NCBI GenBank assembly: GCA_030667725.1
Contig: DAOUVH010000070.1
Location: 1-5,959 of the forward strand
Source: Candidatus Cloacimonadota bacterium
GTDB lineage: Bacteria > Cloacimonadota > Cloacimonadia > Cloacimonadales > TCS61
Direction: 5' to 3'
DNA: 5,959 nt
The translations under genes and the position numbers were made by a program. Under the pieces are notes generated by a model that was not told the origin of the DNA, did not search any database, and worked only from the letters and a program-made list of their open reading frames with translations. This document shows, piece by piece, positions 1 to 5,959 of this stretch (positions within the stretch are counted from its first letter, which is position 1; each line of letters starts with the position of its first letter).

Positions 1-941
1 AGTGCTCTACGCAGTCCAATTTCAGATTTTCGGCGATTGGTATTATACCAGATCACTCCAAAAAGACCGAGTGCTACATTTATCACCAGGAATCCGCAAA
101 CCACAATTAGAATTACAGGAAAGATTAGCGTTTGGAGAGTAGCTGATTTTTTCAACAATTCCAATGTATTCATTTTTATCTGCCAGTCCTTGGCTATATT
201 GGACAGATTTTTGGTAAGGGTTTCTTCAAATTGAAAAGGTGTTCCTGGCTTCATTTTAAGAAGGATCCTGCTTCCCATTGCTTCGCTGCCAAAACGGGAT
301 AGTTCATGTTCCAAATTTAAAGAAATTCTCCTGAAGGATATGGTGCTGGAACCTGAAAACTGTCCTGCATTGCGGAATTCATCAATTACTCCGATTATTA
401 TATATTCTGTTTCATCTCTATGTAAAACTTTCCCTAATGCTATATCATTCCCAAAAATTTCTTCTTTTGCATATTCATTTATGATCAGCGGATTTTTACT
501 GGAAGCATTGTCAGATTCATTAAACCAACGTCCTTCTAATATTTCAACTCCCATCACATCTGCAAAATCATCACTCGCATACCTGATATTACATCTTATC
601 TCTCTACCATTGTATTCGTAATTTGTCATATTCATAACAGCAGGTGTAAATATAAAAGATTCCGAATAAGCAAAACCCTCAATTTCCGAAAAACTCCTGA
701 AAGCATTTTCAAACTGGAGTAATGTTTCCTTTATTTCCTCTTGAGAGCTGTCTTTCCAATCCATGGTAATATACCAGACATCTTTATAGGAAAAACCCAG
801 CGGTTTAAGATAGTTACTGATATTATAGATCACTGTAGTTAAAACCAGGAACAAAACTATGAATGACACAAAAACGCCGAGTGATGTCATAAAATTCGTT
901 CGTTTTTTATTCCAGATTAGTCTGAAGAAATGCTTTATCAT
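1..941 (-). CDS. MacB/FtsX-type ABC transporter permease B2 (partial, C-terminus beyond left edge)
   Basis: This is an open frame from an ATG at 941..939 to the window edge: 313 complete codons with no stop, so the C-terminus is missing. The product starts MIKHFFRLIWNKKRTNF. It has one membrane helix at about residues 17-40, a periplasmic domain (about 41-270) containing EGRWFNESD (136-144), a second helix at about 272-297, and then SEIGLRRA (306-313), the start of the cytoplasmic coupling segment of MacB permeases. The last two helices must lie outside the window. It is a clear paralogue of B1: shared features include YLKPLGFSY/YLQPLGFDY, LEGRWFNE, LLKMKPGT/LLKVKPGT and ALGLFGV-WYN. Its start overlaps the stop of A2 by four bases (ATGA), and a perfect AAGGAGG lies 6 bases upstream, so translation is probably coupled to A2. 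The role as membrane subunit of an ATP-driven envelope transporter is inferred from family; the substrate is unknown. Confidence 0.9.
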   Translation of the reverse strand, partial: MIKHFFRLIWNKKRTNFMTSLGVFVSFIVLFLVLTTVIYNISNYLKPLGFSYKDVWYITMDWKDSSQEEIKETLLQFENAFRSFSEIEGFAYSESFIFTPAVMNMTNYEYNGREIRCNIRYASDDFADVMGVEILEGRWFNESDNASSKNPLIINEYAKEEIFGNDIALGKVLHRDETEYIIIGVIDEFRNAGQFSGSSTISFRRISLNLEHELSRFGSEAMGSRILLKMKPGTPFQFEETLTKNLSNIAKDWQIKMNTLELLKKSATLQTLIFPVILIVVCGFLVINVALGLFGVIWYNTNRRKSEIGLRRA

Positions 942-2185
942 CTTTGTCCTCCTTGAATAGCTTCTGCAGGCTGCAACTTAGACATCTTAAAAGCAGGATA
1001 AACACCGGAAAGAAGTCCAAAGAAAACTGCGAATATCATACTGTAGAAGAATATTCTGAAATTTAACCCCAGATGTGTATCAGGAATTATACCGCTCTGA
1101 TTAATTATACCGAGTATTATTGCTGCCATAACCAGGCTGATAAGACCTCCGATCACTGTAATTATTATGTTCTCAATAATAAATTGACCTACCAGTGTTA
1201 GGGAAGATGCTCCAAATGATTTCCTAATGCCGATCTCAGAAGAACGTTCAATGATCCTGCTCACATTGATATTAACCAGGTTTATGGTGGGAAGCAGCAT
1301 GAAGAGGGTCATCAGAACAAAAAGGATAGTCATGAAGGGAGCCAGATTTCCTTCTTCCCTGCGAAATATCTGCCTGGCAAATGCCTCACCATAACTCGTT
1401 GTATTGGTAAGAATCCATTCATATTTGCCTTCCGGAAATTCAATTTTCTCCAGATGTTTCTGGAATTCAGCTTTGATCTTGGGAAAATCTTTCTTGCTGT
1501 GAGCCAGAACCATGGCAAACCAGCCGGGAAAATTGCCTGTTATGGTAATTTTGTTAAGGTCTTCCTTGGTATGTCCCATTGGTACCCAAATATCGGAATA
1601 GGGCATTATCCGCAGGATAGAAACATTTTCTACAACACCGATAACGCGGTAGGTTCTTCCATCTGCTTCGATATATTTTCCAACCGCAAGTTCACCGTCA
1701 AAATACTGATCTTTAGTTTTTTCGTTAATTACAGCAACATTTGCAATGTTATCCACATCGTCCCTGCTGAAAGGTTTACCTTCGGAGAAATTGAAATCCA
1801 GGATATCCCAGAATTCGCTGTCAGTGTATTTAATCCCAAGTTTCAACTTCTTTTTGTCTTTGTAAACAACTATGGGATTATAAAATGAAGCAAGGGAAAT
1901 CTGTTCTGGTGTTTTCAATGATTTAACATATTTATTCAAAAAATAAGGACTGAAAAGTGGTCCTGAAGATGTTCCTCCACTTTTTGATCTTAACATTCCC
2001 ATGGTAACCGACAGGGTTCTACCCAGTTTTTTCTCGGGATAATGCGGACCAAATGTATGGTCCAGTGCTGAAGTAAATAAGACAATAATCAACAAAGTGA
2101 AACTGATCCCGAACAAGCTGATAAACGTGAACAACTTGTGTCGTAGCATTACTTTAAATGCGATTTTGATATAGTTTTTAAACAT
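938..2185 (-). CDS. MacB/FtsX-type ABC transporter permease A2
   Basis: A complete 415-residue permease, normal length for a MacB-type membrane subunit without a fused ATPase. The predicted layout is helix 1 at about 18-40, a periplasmic MacB-like domain at about 41-280, helix 2 at about 283-305, the coupling segment SEIGIRKSFGA (316-326), helix 3 at about 335-361, and helix 4 at about 378-398, ending MSKLQPAEAI as is typical of FtsX-domain C-termini. It is closely related to A1: nearly the same first 30 residues, KYIE-D---YR--GVVENVSI, SDIW-P, HSKKD--KIKAEFQKHLE, LVNIN-SRI-ER, and RKSFGA. The ATG start is supported by AAGGAG 7 bases upstream. It lies 17 bases after B1 and overlaps B2 by four bases. 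Energy presumably comes from the cluster's ATPase, since no ATP-binding motif is present in this protein. The substrate cannot be inferred. It looks richer in GC than A1. Confidence 0.93.
   Translation of the reverse strand: MFKNYIKIAFKVMLRHKLFTFISLFGISFTLLIIVLFTSALDHTFGPHYPEKKLGRTLSVTMGMLRSKSGGTSSGPLFSPYFLNKYVKSLKTPEQISLASFYNPIVVYKDKKKLKLGIKYTDSEFWDILDFNFSEGKPFSRDDVDNIANVAVINEKTKDQYFDGELAVGKYIEADGRTYRVIGVVENVSILRIMPYSDIWVPMGHTKEDLNKITITGNFPGWFAMVLAHSKKDFPKIKAEFQKHLEKIEFPEGKYEWILTNTTSYGEAFARQIFRREEGNLAPFMTILFVLMTLFMLLPTINLVNINVSRIIERSSEIGIRKSFGASSLTLVGQFIIENIIITVIGGLISLVMAAIILGIINQSGIIPDTHLGLNFRIFFYSMIFAVFFGLLSGVYPAFKMSKLQPAEAIQGGQR
948..954 (-). promoter_or_regulatory. Ribosome binding site of permease B2
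   Basis: Read on the minus strand this is AAGGAGG, an ideal Shine-Dalgarno sequence, 6 bases before the ATG at 941..939. It lies inside the coding sequence of A2 and fixes the start of B2. It is the strongest site in the cluster. Confidence 0.85.
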
Positions 2186-2192
2186 AATTCTT

Positions 2193-2198
2193 CTCCTT
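2193..2198 (-). promoter_or_regulatory. Ribosome binding site of permease A2
   Basis: AAGGAG on the minus strand, 7 bases before the ATG at 2185..2183, in the 17-base gap after B1. It supports the chosen start, which also matches the start of the A1 paralogue residue for residue. Confidence 0.8.
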
Positions 2199-2202
2199 CT
2201 TG

Positions 2203-3384
2203 TTATTCATCGTGCAAGGCTTCTACAGGTTCTATTTCTGCAGCCAATTTGCTGGGATAAAGAGCACAGATCGTTGTTATTCCAGTAATACAAAAAATTG
2301 AAATTAAAAGAGAAAATAGGAAAATATCAGTGTGAATTGATGGGATAAAATCCAGGATCTTGAATTGGAAAATAACAAAAATACCAATGAGTATAGCAAA
2401 AGTTGTCATAATAAAAGTTTCCCCTAAAATTTGGTACTTAATATTCTTTGCAGAAGCTCCGACTGCCCTTCGCAGACCTATCTCGGAATAACGAGAATTG
2501 ATATTATACCAGAGAACACCAAATAACCCGAGAACTACATTAATGATTAGAAATATGCCGATAAAACCGAATATAAACATAGGATAAAGATGTTCTTCTT
2601 TAATATTCTTGATTCGCAAATCTTCTAATCGTTTTAATGTCGTTTTCATATTCAGATTTGAGGAAACTATCATTCTTAACATCTTTTCTTCAAAACGAAT
2701 ATCCGTTCCGGGTTTCACTTTCAACAGAAGAAAACTTTGACTTTTTCTAACAGGTTTATTGCAAGATATTCTATGGAAAATTGTTTTTTCACAATCTTCG
2801 AATTCACCATATTTCCTAAAATATTCTAAAACACCGACAATAACACTTTCATTGTCTTGACCTCCGAAAATTTTCCCAACAGCAAGTTCATCTCCATAAA
2901 TAAATTCCTTAAGAGCTTTATCAATAACTATCGGAAGTCTTGAACATGATTCGTCATCCTCATTAAACCAGCGTCCTTCCAACATTGTTATTCCCATCAA
3001 ATCACCAAAATTATCGTCAGCGAAGTATAAATTGCTGTTAAATTTGATATCACCTCCATCATAACTCATTGAAGAATAACCTTCAGTATATGGTATATGA
3101 GAGGATTCGCTAATTCTCAAAATTTCTGAAAATTCTCGCAGAAGGTTCTTAATTTGTTCCAACTTTTCCCTTATATTCTCATCGGAATTCTCGAAACGAA
3201 TCGAAAGCGACCAGACATCAGAATAATCAAAACCCAATGGTTGGAGATATTTATTGATTTTTACGGTAAATGTTTGAATCAGAATAAATAGAATTATGAA
3301 TGACAGGAATATTTCGATGATCATCAGAATATTCATTTTCTTGCGATTCCAGATGAGTTTGAAGAGGTGATAAATATTACTCAT
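2203..3384 (-). CDS. MacB/FtsX-type ABC transporter permease B1
   Basis: A complete 393-residue permease that starts MSNIYHLFKLIWNRKK. It shows a helix at about 18-40, a periplasmic domain at about 41-265 with LEGRWFNEDD (135-144) and LAVGKIFGG (167-175), a helix at about 268-292, SEIGLRRAVGAS (300-311), and helices at about 318-340 and 353-375, ending in KLAAEIEPVEAL. This is the full four-helix MacB topology, so it is a stand-alone subunit and not a fragment of A1. The ATG sits inside the last codons of A1 in the string ATGAGTAA (8-base overlap), with AAGGAG 6 bases upstream, which indicates translational coupling. The nearest relative in view is B2. A and B proteins differ in sequence and may pair as heterodimers, whereas classical MacB is a homodimer. 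The gene is AT-rich compared with A2. Confidence 0.93.
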   Translation of the reverse strand: MSNIYHLFKLIWNRKKMNILMIIEIFLSFIILFILIQTFTVKINKYLQPLGFDYSDVWSLSIRFENSDENIREKLEQIKNLLREFSEILRISESSHIPYTEGYSSMSYDGGDIKFNSNLYFADDNFGDLMGITMLEGRWFNEDDESCSRLPIVIDKALKEFIYGDELAVGKIFGGQDNESVIVGVLEYFRKYGEFEDCEKTIFHRISCNKPVRKSQSFLLLKVKPGTDIRFEEKMLRMIVSSNLNMKTTLKRLEDLRIKNIKEEHLYPMFIFGFIGIFLIINVVLGLFGVLWYNINSRYSEIGLRRAVGASAKNIKYQILGETFIMTTFAILIGIFVIFQFKILDFIPSIHTDIFLFSLLISIFCITGITTICALYPSKLAAEIEPVEALHDE

Positions 3385-4618
3385 TATTAGCTCCTTTTAA
3401 AGCATCGACAGGATTTAATCGTGACATTCTGAATGCTGGTAATACTCCCGACATCATACTGAAGACTATGCAGACCATCAAAGCATAAATAAAAATCCTA
3501 AAATTTATTCGGAGTATAGTATAAGGAATAAATCCGCTTGTATTTAGGATTGAAATGATGATAACGGAAAAAATCAATCCAATAATTCCGCCGATAAAAG
3601 TAAGGATAAGATTCTCAATAATAAATTGCCAGACTAACAAATATATCGGAGCTCCAAAAGATTTCCTAACACCGATTTCTGAATATCTTTCCATTATTCT
3701 ACTCAAATTAATATTTACGAGATTCAATGCCGGAAGGAGCATAAACAGTATCATCAGACTAATTATGAAGATAATTAGAACTGAAATATCTGTTCCTTCT
3801 GTTTTGAAAAAACTCCAGATTAGTGCTTCTGCTTTAGTTTCGATTCTTCCTTTTGCTCTTTCAAATTGTTGATTTTGAAATTCTACTTGCTCGAGATGTT
3901 TTTGGAATTCAGCTTTAATTTTTTTCAAATCTTTCTTTGAATGAGCAAGCAACATTGCACTGAAATCTCCATTAAGAGAATATTCAGATAGGTGATTTAT
4001 TTTGAATAAAGCTGTAATCGGAATCCAAATATCGGAATAAGTATTTTTTTGTATTATTGATACATTTTCCACAACTCCGCAAATCCTGTAAGCTTTCCAA
4101 TCAACCTCAATATATTTTCCTACAACTTTTTCATTTCCAAAATACTTTAAAGCCGTGGATTTATTAATGACGACTACACGATTCATGTTGTCGAAATCTT
4201 CTTGTGTAAATGGCTTGCCATCAATAAATTTGAAATCAAGGATTCCCCAAAATTCGCTATCGACACATTTTAAATTCATTTTTATCTTCATTCCGTCTTT
4301 ATATGAAACTACAGGATAATTTTCTGAAAAAATAGATATTCGTTTTGGAGTTACAAGACTTTTCACATATTTATTTAAAAAATAATAGCTCGCTGTTCCT
4401 GCCAAAGTCATTTCCGGAGCTGAAAACTCCAAATAGGGAATAGTTAAAATCCTTTCGTGTTTTAATTCAGGCGCTTTTGTTCCTGTATAAAGTTCTAGAA
4501 ATGCGGCTGTTAAAATCAAAATCATCAATGTAAAACTGATTCCGAAAAGACTGACAAAAGTAAAGAATTTGTGTCTTAATAATACTTTAAATGCTAATTT
4601 AATATAGTTTTTTAACAT
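3377..4618 (-). CDS. MacB/FtsX-type ABC transporter permease A1
   Basis: A complete 413-residue permease and the first after the ATPase gene. It starts MLKNYIKLAFKVLLRHKFF. The predicted layout is helix 1 at about 18-41, a periplasmic domain at about 42-275, helix 2 at about 277-300, SEIGVRKSFGA (313-323), helix 3 at about 331-358, and helix 4 at about 374-394, ending RMSRLNPVDALKG. It aligns with A2 along its whole length, with the best conservation in the helices and in the part of the periplasmic domain near residues 118-200. The segments at about 42-78, 201-220 and 250-276 differ much more. The start codon is preceded by GGAG at 5 bases, a weaker site than those of the other permeases and one that lies in a small hairpin. 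The gene overlaps B1 by 8 bases. It is inferred to be a membrane subunit driven by the ATPase upstream. Confidence 0.93.
   Translation of the reverse strand: MLKNYIKLAFKVLLRHKFFTFVSLFGISFTLMILILTAAFLELYTGTKAPELKHERILTIPYLEFSAPEMTLAGTASYYFLNKYVKSLVTPKRISIFSENYPVVSYKDGMKIKMNLKCVDSEFWGILDFKFIDGKPFTQEDFDNMNRVVVINKSTALKYFGNEKVVGKYIEVDWKAYRICGVVENVSIIQKNTYSDIWIPITALFKINHLSEYSLNGDFSAMLLAHSKKDLKKIKAEFQKHLEQVEFQNQQFERAKGRIETKAEALIWSFFKTEGTDISVLIIFIISLMILFMLLPALNLVNINLSRIMERYSEIGVRKSFGAPIYLLVWQFIIENLILTFIGGIIGLIFSVIIISILNTSGFIPYTILRINFRIFIYALMVCIVFSMMSGVLPAFRMSRLNPVDALKGANNE
3391..3396 (-). promoter_or_regulatory. Ribosome binding site of permease B1
   Basis: AAGGAG on the minus strand, 6 bases before the ATG at 3384..3382. 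It lies within the final codons of A1, so ribosomes that finish A1 are well placed to start B1. Confidence 0.8.
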
Positions 4619-4622
4619 AAAA

Positions 4623-4635
4623 TCTCCATTGGAGA
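4623..4635 (-). promoter_or_regulatory. Small hairpin over the ribosome binding site of permease A1
   Basis: Minus-strand RNA reads TCTCC-AAT-GGAGA, a 5-pair stem with a 3-base loop. The GGAG of the 3' arm (4627..4624) is the only plausible Shine-Dalgarno site for A1, 5 bases from its ATG. The stem would hide this site when folded. The inverted repeat is seen directly; a regulatory effect is inference, and a stem this short may be only marginally stable. Confidence 0.45.
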
Positions 4636-4641
4636 AAGACT

Positions 4642-4671
4642 GGAAAAATGGAAAACCGGAAAAATGGAGAA
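4642..4671 (+). repeat. Tandem 14-base purine-rich direct repeat, 16-base period
   Basis: On the plus strand GGAAAAATGGAAAA (4642-4655) is followed after CC by GGAAAAATGGAGAA (4658-4671), with one mismatch. A shorter related string, ATGGAAAA, follows directly at 4671-4678. The unit lies only in the gap between the ATPase and A1 genes and not in the coding regions. It may be a decayed short tandem repeat; no known repeat family is recognised. Confidence 0.7.
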
Positions 4672-4716
4672 TGGAAAAGGTGATTTTTCGCTGTTCAACT
4701 TTTTCTCCATTTTTCC
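4658..4716 (-). repeat. 14-base perfect inverted repeat between ATPase and A1
   Basis: The arms are 4658-4671 and 4703-4716, exact reverse complements (GGAAAAATGGAGAA and TTCTCCATTTTTCC on the plus strand), separated by 31 bases. In the leftward transcript the first arm begins two bases after the ATPase stop codon. The RNA could form a 14-pair, AU-rich stem. No uninterrupted U run follows the second arm, so it does not look like a classical intrinsic terminator. Processing, transcript stabilisation or attenuation between ATPase and permeases are possible roles (inference). Confidence 0.65.
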
Positions 4717-4718
4717 CT

Positions 4719-5387
4719 TCAACTCACCTGACCACCATCGAACAAGCGAACGATTCGATTTGATTGTTTAGCCAGATGCTCATCGTGCGTAACCATAACG
4801 ATCGTAGTTTTTTCTTCTTTATTCAATCTCATTAAAATATCCATAATTTCTGCACCCATCACACTATCCAGGTTACCTGTCGGTTCATCTGCAAGGATGA
4901 TCTCCGGGTTACCCACGATCGCTCTGGCTATTGCAACCCGCTGGCACTGTCCACCGGAAAGCTGACGTGGAAAGTGTTTTGTACGGGCGTTTAGACCCAC
5001 TTTTCCCAATACTTCCAATGCTCTTTTACGCCGCTCTTTACCGGACATCCTTCTATATAAAAGAGGGATTTCTACATTATCAACCACAGATAGATCATTG
5101 ATAAGATGAAAGCTCTGAAAAACAAAGCCTATTTTCCTGTTGCGAAGTTTTGCCAACTTGATATCGCCAAATTTGCCTACCGGATCATTGTCTATCGCTA
5201 CATTTCCGTTCGTGGGATTATCTAAAAGTCCCATAATGTTGAGCAGGGTACTCTTACCACAGCCGGAAGGTCCCATAACCGCCATGAATTCACCTTTCTT
5301 AATTTCCAGGTTGATATTTTTCAAAGCGGTCGTTTCCACTCTCTCGGTTCGATATACTTTGTCAACGTTGTGTAATTTAATCATCAT
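4719..5387 (-). CDS. ABC transporter ATP-binding protein, MacB/LolD/FtsE class
   Basis: A complete ATP-hydrolysing subunit of up to 222 residues, the usual length for stand-alone LolD/MacB-type ATPases. All core motifs are present: Walker A GPSGCGKST (39-47), Q-loop glutamine at 91 (FVFQSFHLI), signature LSGGQ (143-147), Walker B IILADEP (163-169), D-loop NLD (172-174) and switch histidine 201 (VTHDE). The residue after LSGGQ is cysteine where Q is common (LSGGQCQRVAIARA), which is not a catalytic position. It is the only ATPase in the window and sits just upstream of four permeases, so it probably powers them all from the cytoplasmic face. The protein begins with two adjacent ATG codons. The second (5384..5382) is 6 bases from GGAG and the first only 3, so Met2 may be the real start, giving 221 residues. 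The gene starts 6 bases after the TPR gene ends. Confidence 0.96.
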   Translation of the reverse strand: MMIKLHNVDKVYRTERVETTALKNINLEIKKGEFMAVMGPSGCGKSTLLNIMGLLDNPTNGNVAIDNDPVGKFGDIKLAKLRNRKIGFVFQSFHLINDLSVVDNVEIPLLYRRMSGKERRKRALEVLGKVGLNARTKHFPRQLSGGQCQRVAIARAIVGNPEIILADEPTGNLDSVMGAEIMDILMRLNKEEKTTIVMVTHDEHLAKQSNRIVRLFDGGQVS

Positions 5388-5390
5388 TTA

Positions 5391-5396
5391 CTCCTA
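5391..5396 (-). promoter_or_regulatory. Ribosome binding site of the ATPase, overlapping the TPR stop codon
   Basis: The minus strand reads TAGGAG-TAA-ATG-ATG. TAG ends the TPR gene and at the same time forms the front of the Shine-Dalgarno site. Spacing from GGAG is 3 bases to the first ATG and 6 to the second, which favours the second ATG as the working start. Confidence 0.7.
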
Positions 5397-5959
5397 TTTT
5401 AATTTCTTTAATGCTTTTTTATAATCTTTATTTTGGGGATTCAATTCAATCGCTTCTTCGTACTCAATTTTTGCTAGTTCTATTTTTCCCTGTTTTTCAT
5501 AAATCATTCCCAGTCTCCAATGAGCAGCATCTAATGGGGGATTATCTTTCCCGGGTTCGTGCTGCAGATATATCCTCAAACATTCTGCTCCGCGTTCTAA
5601 ATTTTTACCGGAAAAAACTGCTGTTCTGCCAATTTGGTATAAGGAATTCACAGCTGTAGAATCAATTGCAATAACCGTTTCGAATGTTTCTAATGCTTTT
5701 TGGAAATCTTCTTTTTGTTGGTAGATCATCCCCAGATAATGATGTATCTCTAAGTCTGTGGAATATTGACTAATATACTCGTTACACTTATGTATTGCCT
5801 GCTCGTAATCTTCATCGAACATTAGGAATTCAATTGAGATTTTCTTTCCTTCTCGGGGATCTCTGATCTTAATTTCTTCTAGTTGTTCCAACGCTTTTTT
5901 CTTGTTACCACCTGCAATCTTGGGTGGGTAATAATAACTTTCAGCCAAAAATACTCTGG
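5394..5959 (-). CDS. TPR-repeat protein (partial, N-terminus beyond right edge)
   Basis: The frame is open to the right edge: 187 sense codons before the TAG stop at 5396..5394. A TTG at 5948..5946 is not a credible start, because in-frame codons continue upstream (RVF-LAESYYYPPKIAGG) with no stop and the residues already look like part of a repeat helix. Counting from that TTG, helical TPR-like units lie at about 39-64, 67-100 (LGMIYQQKEDFQKALETFE), 101-133 and 141-173 (WRLGMIYEKQGKIELAKIEY), and the protein ends in lysine-rich KKALKKLK. TPR proteins act as protein-protein scaffolds. Whether this one is periplasmic or a lipoprotein cannot be told without the N-terminus. Its stop codon forms part of the ATPase ribosome binding site (TAGGAG), so the two genes are co-transcribed and probably coupled. 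A functional link to the transporter is inferred from this alone. Confidence 0.88.
   Translation of the reverse strand, partial: RVFLAESYYYPPKIAGGNKKKALEQLEEIKIRDPREGKKISIEFLMFDEDYEQAIHKCNEYISQYSTDLEIHHYLGMIYQQKEDFQKALETFETVIAIDSTAVNSLYQIGRTAVFSGKNLERGAECLRIYLQHEPGKDNPPLDAAHWRLGMIYEKQGKIELAKIEYEEAIELNPQNKDYKKALKKLK

Noticed and set aside
37..621. Two plus-strand open frames (37-234 and 340-621)
   Set aside because: Both are antisense to the edge-cut B2 permease, whose minus-strand translation matches B1 throughout.
1454..1888. Plus-strand open frame of 144 codons
   Set aside because: It lies wholly opposite the conserved A2 permease gene, has no ribosome binding site that I could see, and its product has no recognisable family features. 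It is a shadow frame.
3555..3872. Plus-strand open frame of 105 codons
   Set aside because: It lies opposite the C-terminal helices of A1. Its residues are the complement of conserved membrane-helix codons, with no independent support.
938..4618. Assembly artefact explaining the repeated permease pairs
   Set aside because: The copies differ widely in sequence, composition, junction overlaps and length, so they are not a mis-assembled duplicate of one locus.
2203..4618. A1 and B1 as a single permease split by a frameshift
   Set aside because: Each has its own start signal, N-terminal helix, periplasmic domain and three C-terminal helices, so both are complete subunits.
4642..4678. CRISPR array
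   Set aside because: The repeat units are 14 bases with 2-base separators and low complexity, with no room for spacers and no cas genes nearby.
4658..4716. Intrinsic transcription terminator after the ATPase gene
   Set aside because: The stem is AU-rich and is not followed by an uninterrupted U run, and four permeases that need the ATPase lie directly downstream. Partial attenuation remains possible.
5140..5659. Plus-strand open frames opposite the ATPase and TPR genes
   Set aside because: The minus-strand proteins carry complete ABC motifs and TPR units; the plus-strand translations show none.
5946..5948. TTG as the start codon of the TPR gene
   Set aside because: The frame stays open to the window edge and the residues before it continue a repeat-like helix. 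No Shine-Dalgarno sequence is visible in the 11 bases upstream.

Overview
The window is one tightly packed, leftward (minus-strand) gene cluster that fills almost the whole sequence. In transcription order it runs: a TPR protein cut by the right edge, an ABC-type ATPase of the MacB/LolD/FtsE class, then four MacB/FtsX-type permeases in the order A1, B1, A2, B2. The last permease (B2) is cut by the left edge. The only non-coding stretch longer than about 20 bases is a 100-base gap between the ATPase and A1. It holds a purine-rich 16-base-period repeat, a 14-base inverted repeat and a small hairpin over the A1 ribosome binding site.

The four permeases fall into two families. A1 and A2 are clearly paralogous, and so are B1 and B2. 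An A-B gene pair has therefore been duplicated in tandem behind a single ATPase gene. Each permease that is seen in full has the MacB layout: one N-terminal membrane helix, a periplasmic domain of more than 200 residues, then three C-terminal helices with an SEIG(L/I/V)R(R/K) coupling segment. The likely product is an inner-membrane, ATP-driven mechanotransmission complex that acts on an envelope substrate (export of a small molecule or peptide, or lipoprotein/lipid handling), perhaps built as A-B heterodimers. The substrate cannot be read from the sequence. No membrane-fusion protein (MacA type) or outer-membrane channel lies in the window. The TPR protein is translationally close-coupled to the ATPase, and its stop codon forms part of the ATPase Shine-Dalgarno site.

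Organism: a bacterium, AT-rich to moderately AT-rich, with strong AGGAG-type ribosome binding sites. The permease style (openings such as MLKNYIKLAFKVLLRHKFF, many permease genes per ATPase) recalls Bacteroidetes and neighbouring FCB-type or candidate phyla. The good Shine-Dalgarno sites argue against a typical Bacteroidetes genome, so something like Cloacimonadota, Calditrichota, Marinimicrobia or a relative is a guess only. The A1-B1 pair looks noticeably more AT-rich than A2, which hints that the two pairs have different histories.

No RNA genes, CRISPR arrays, insertion sequences or transposases were seen. No convincing promoter or intrinsic terminator was found. The plus strand appears to hold no genes.
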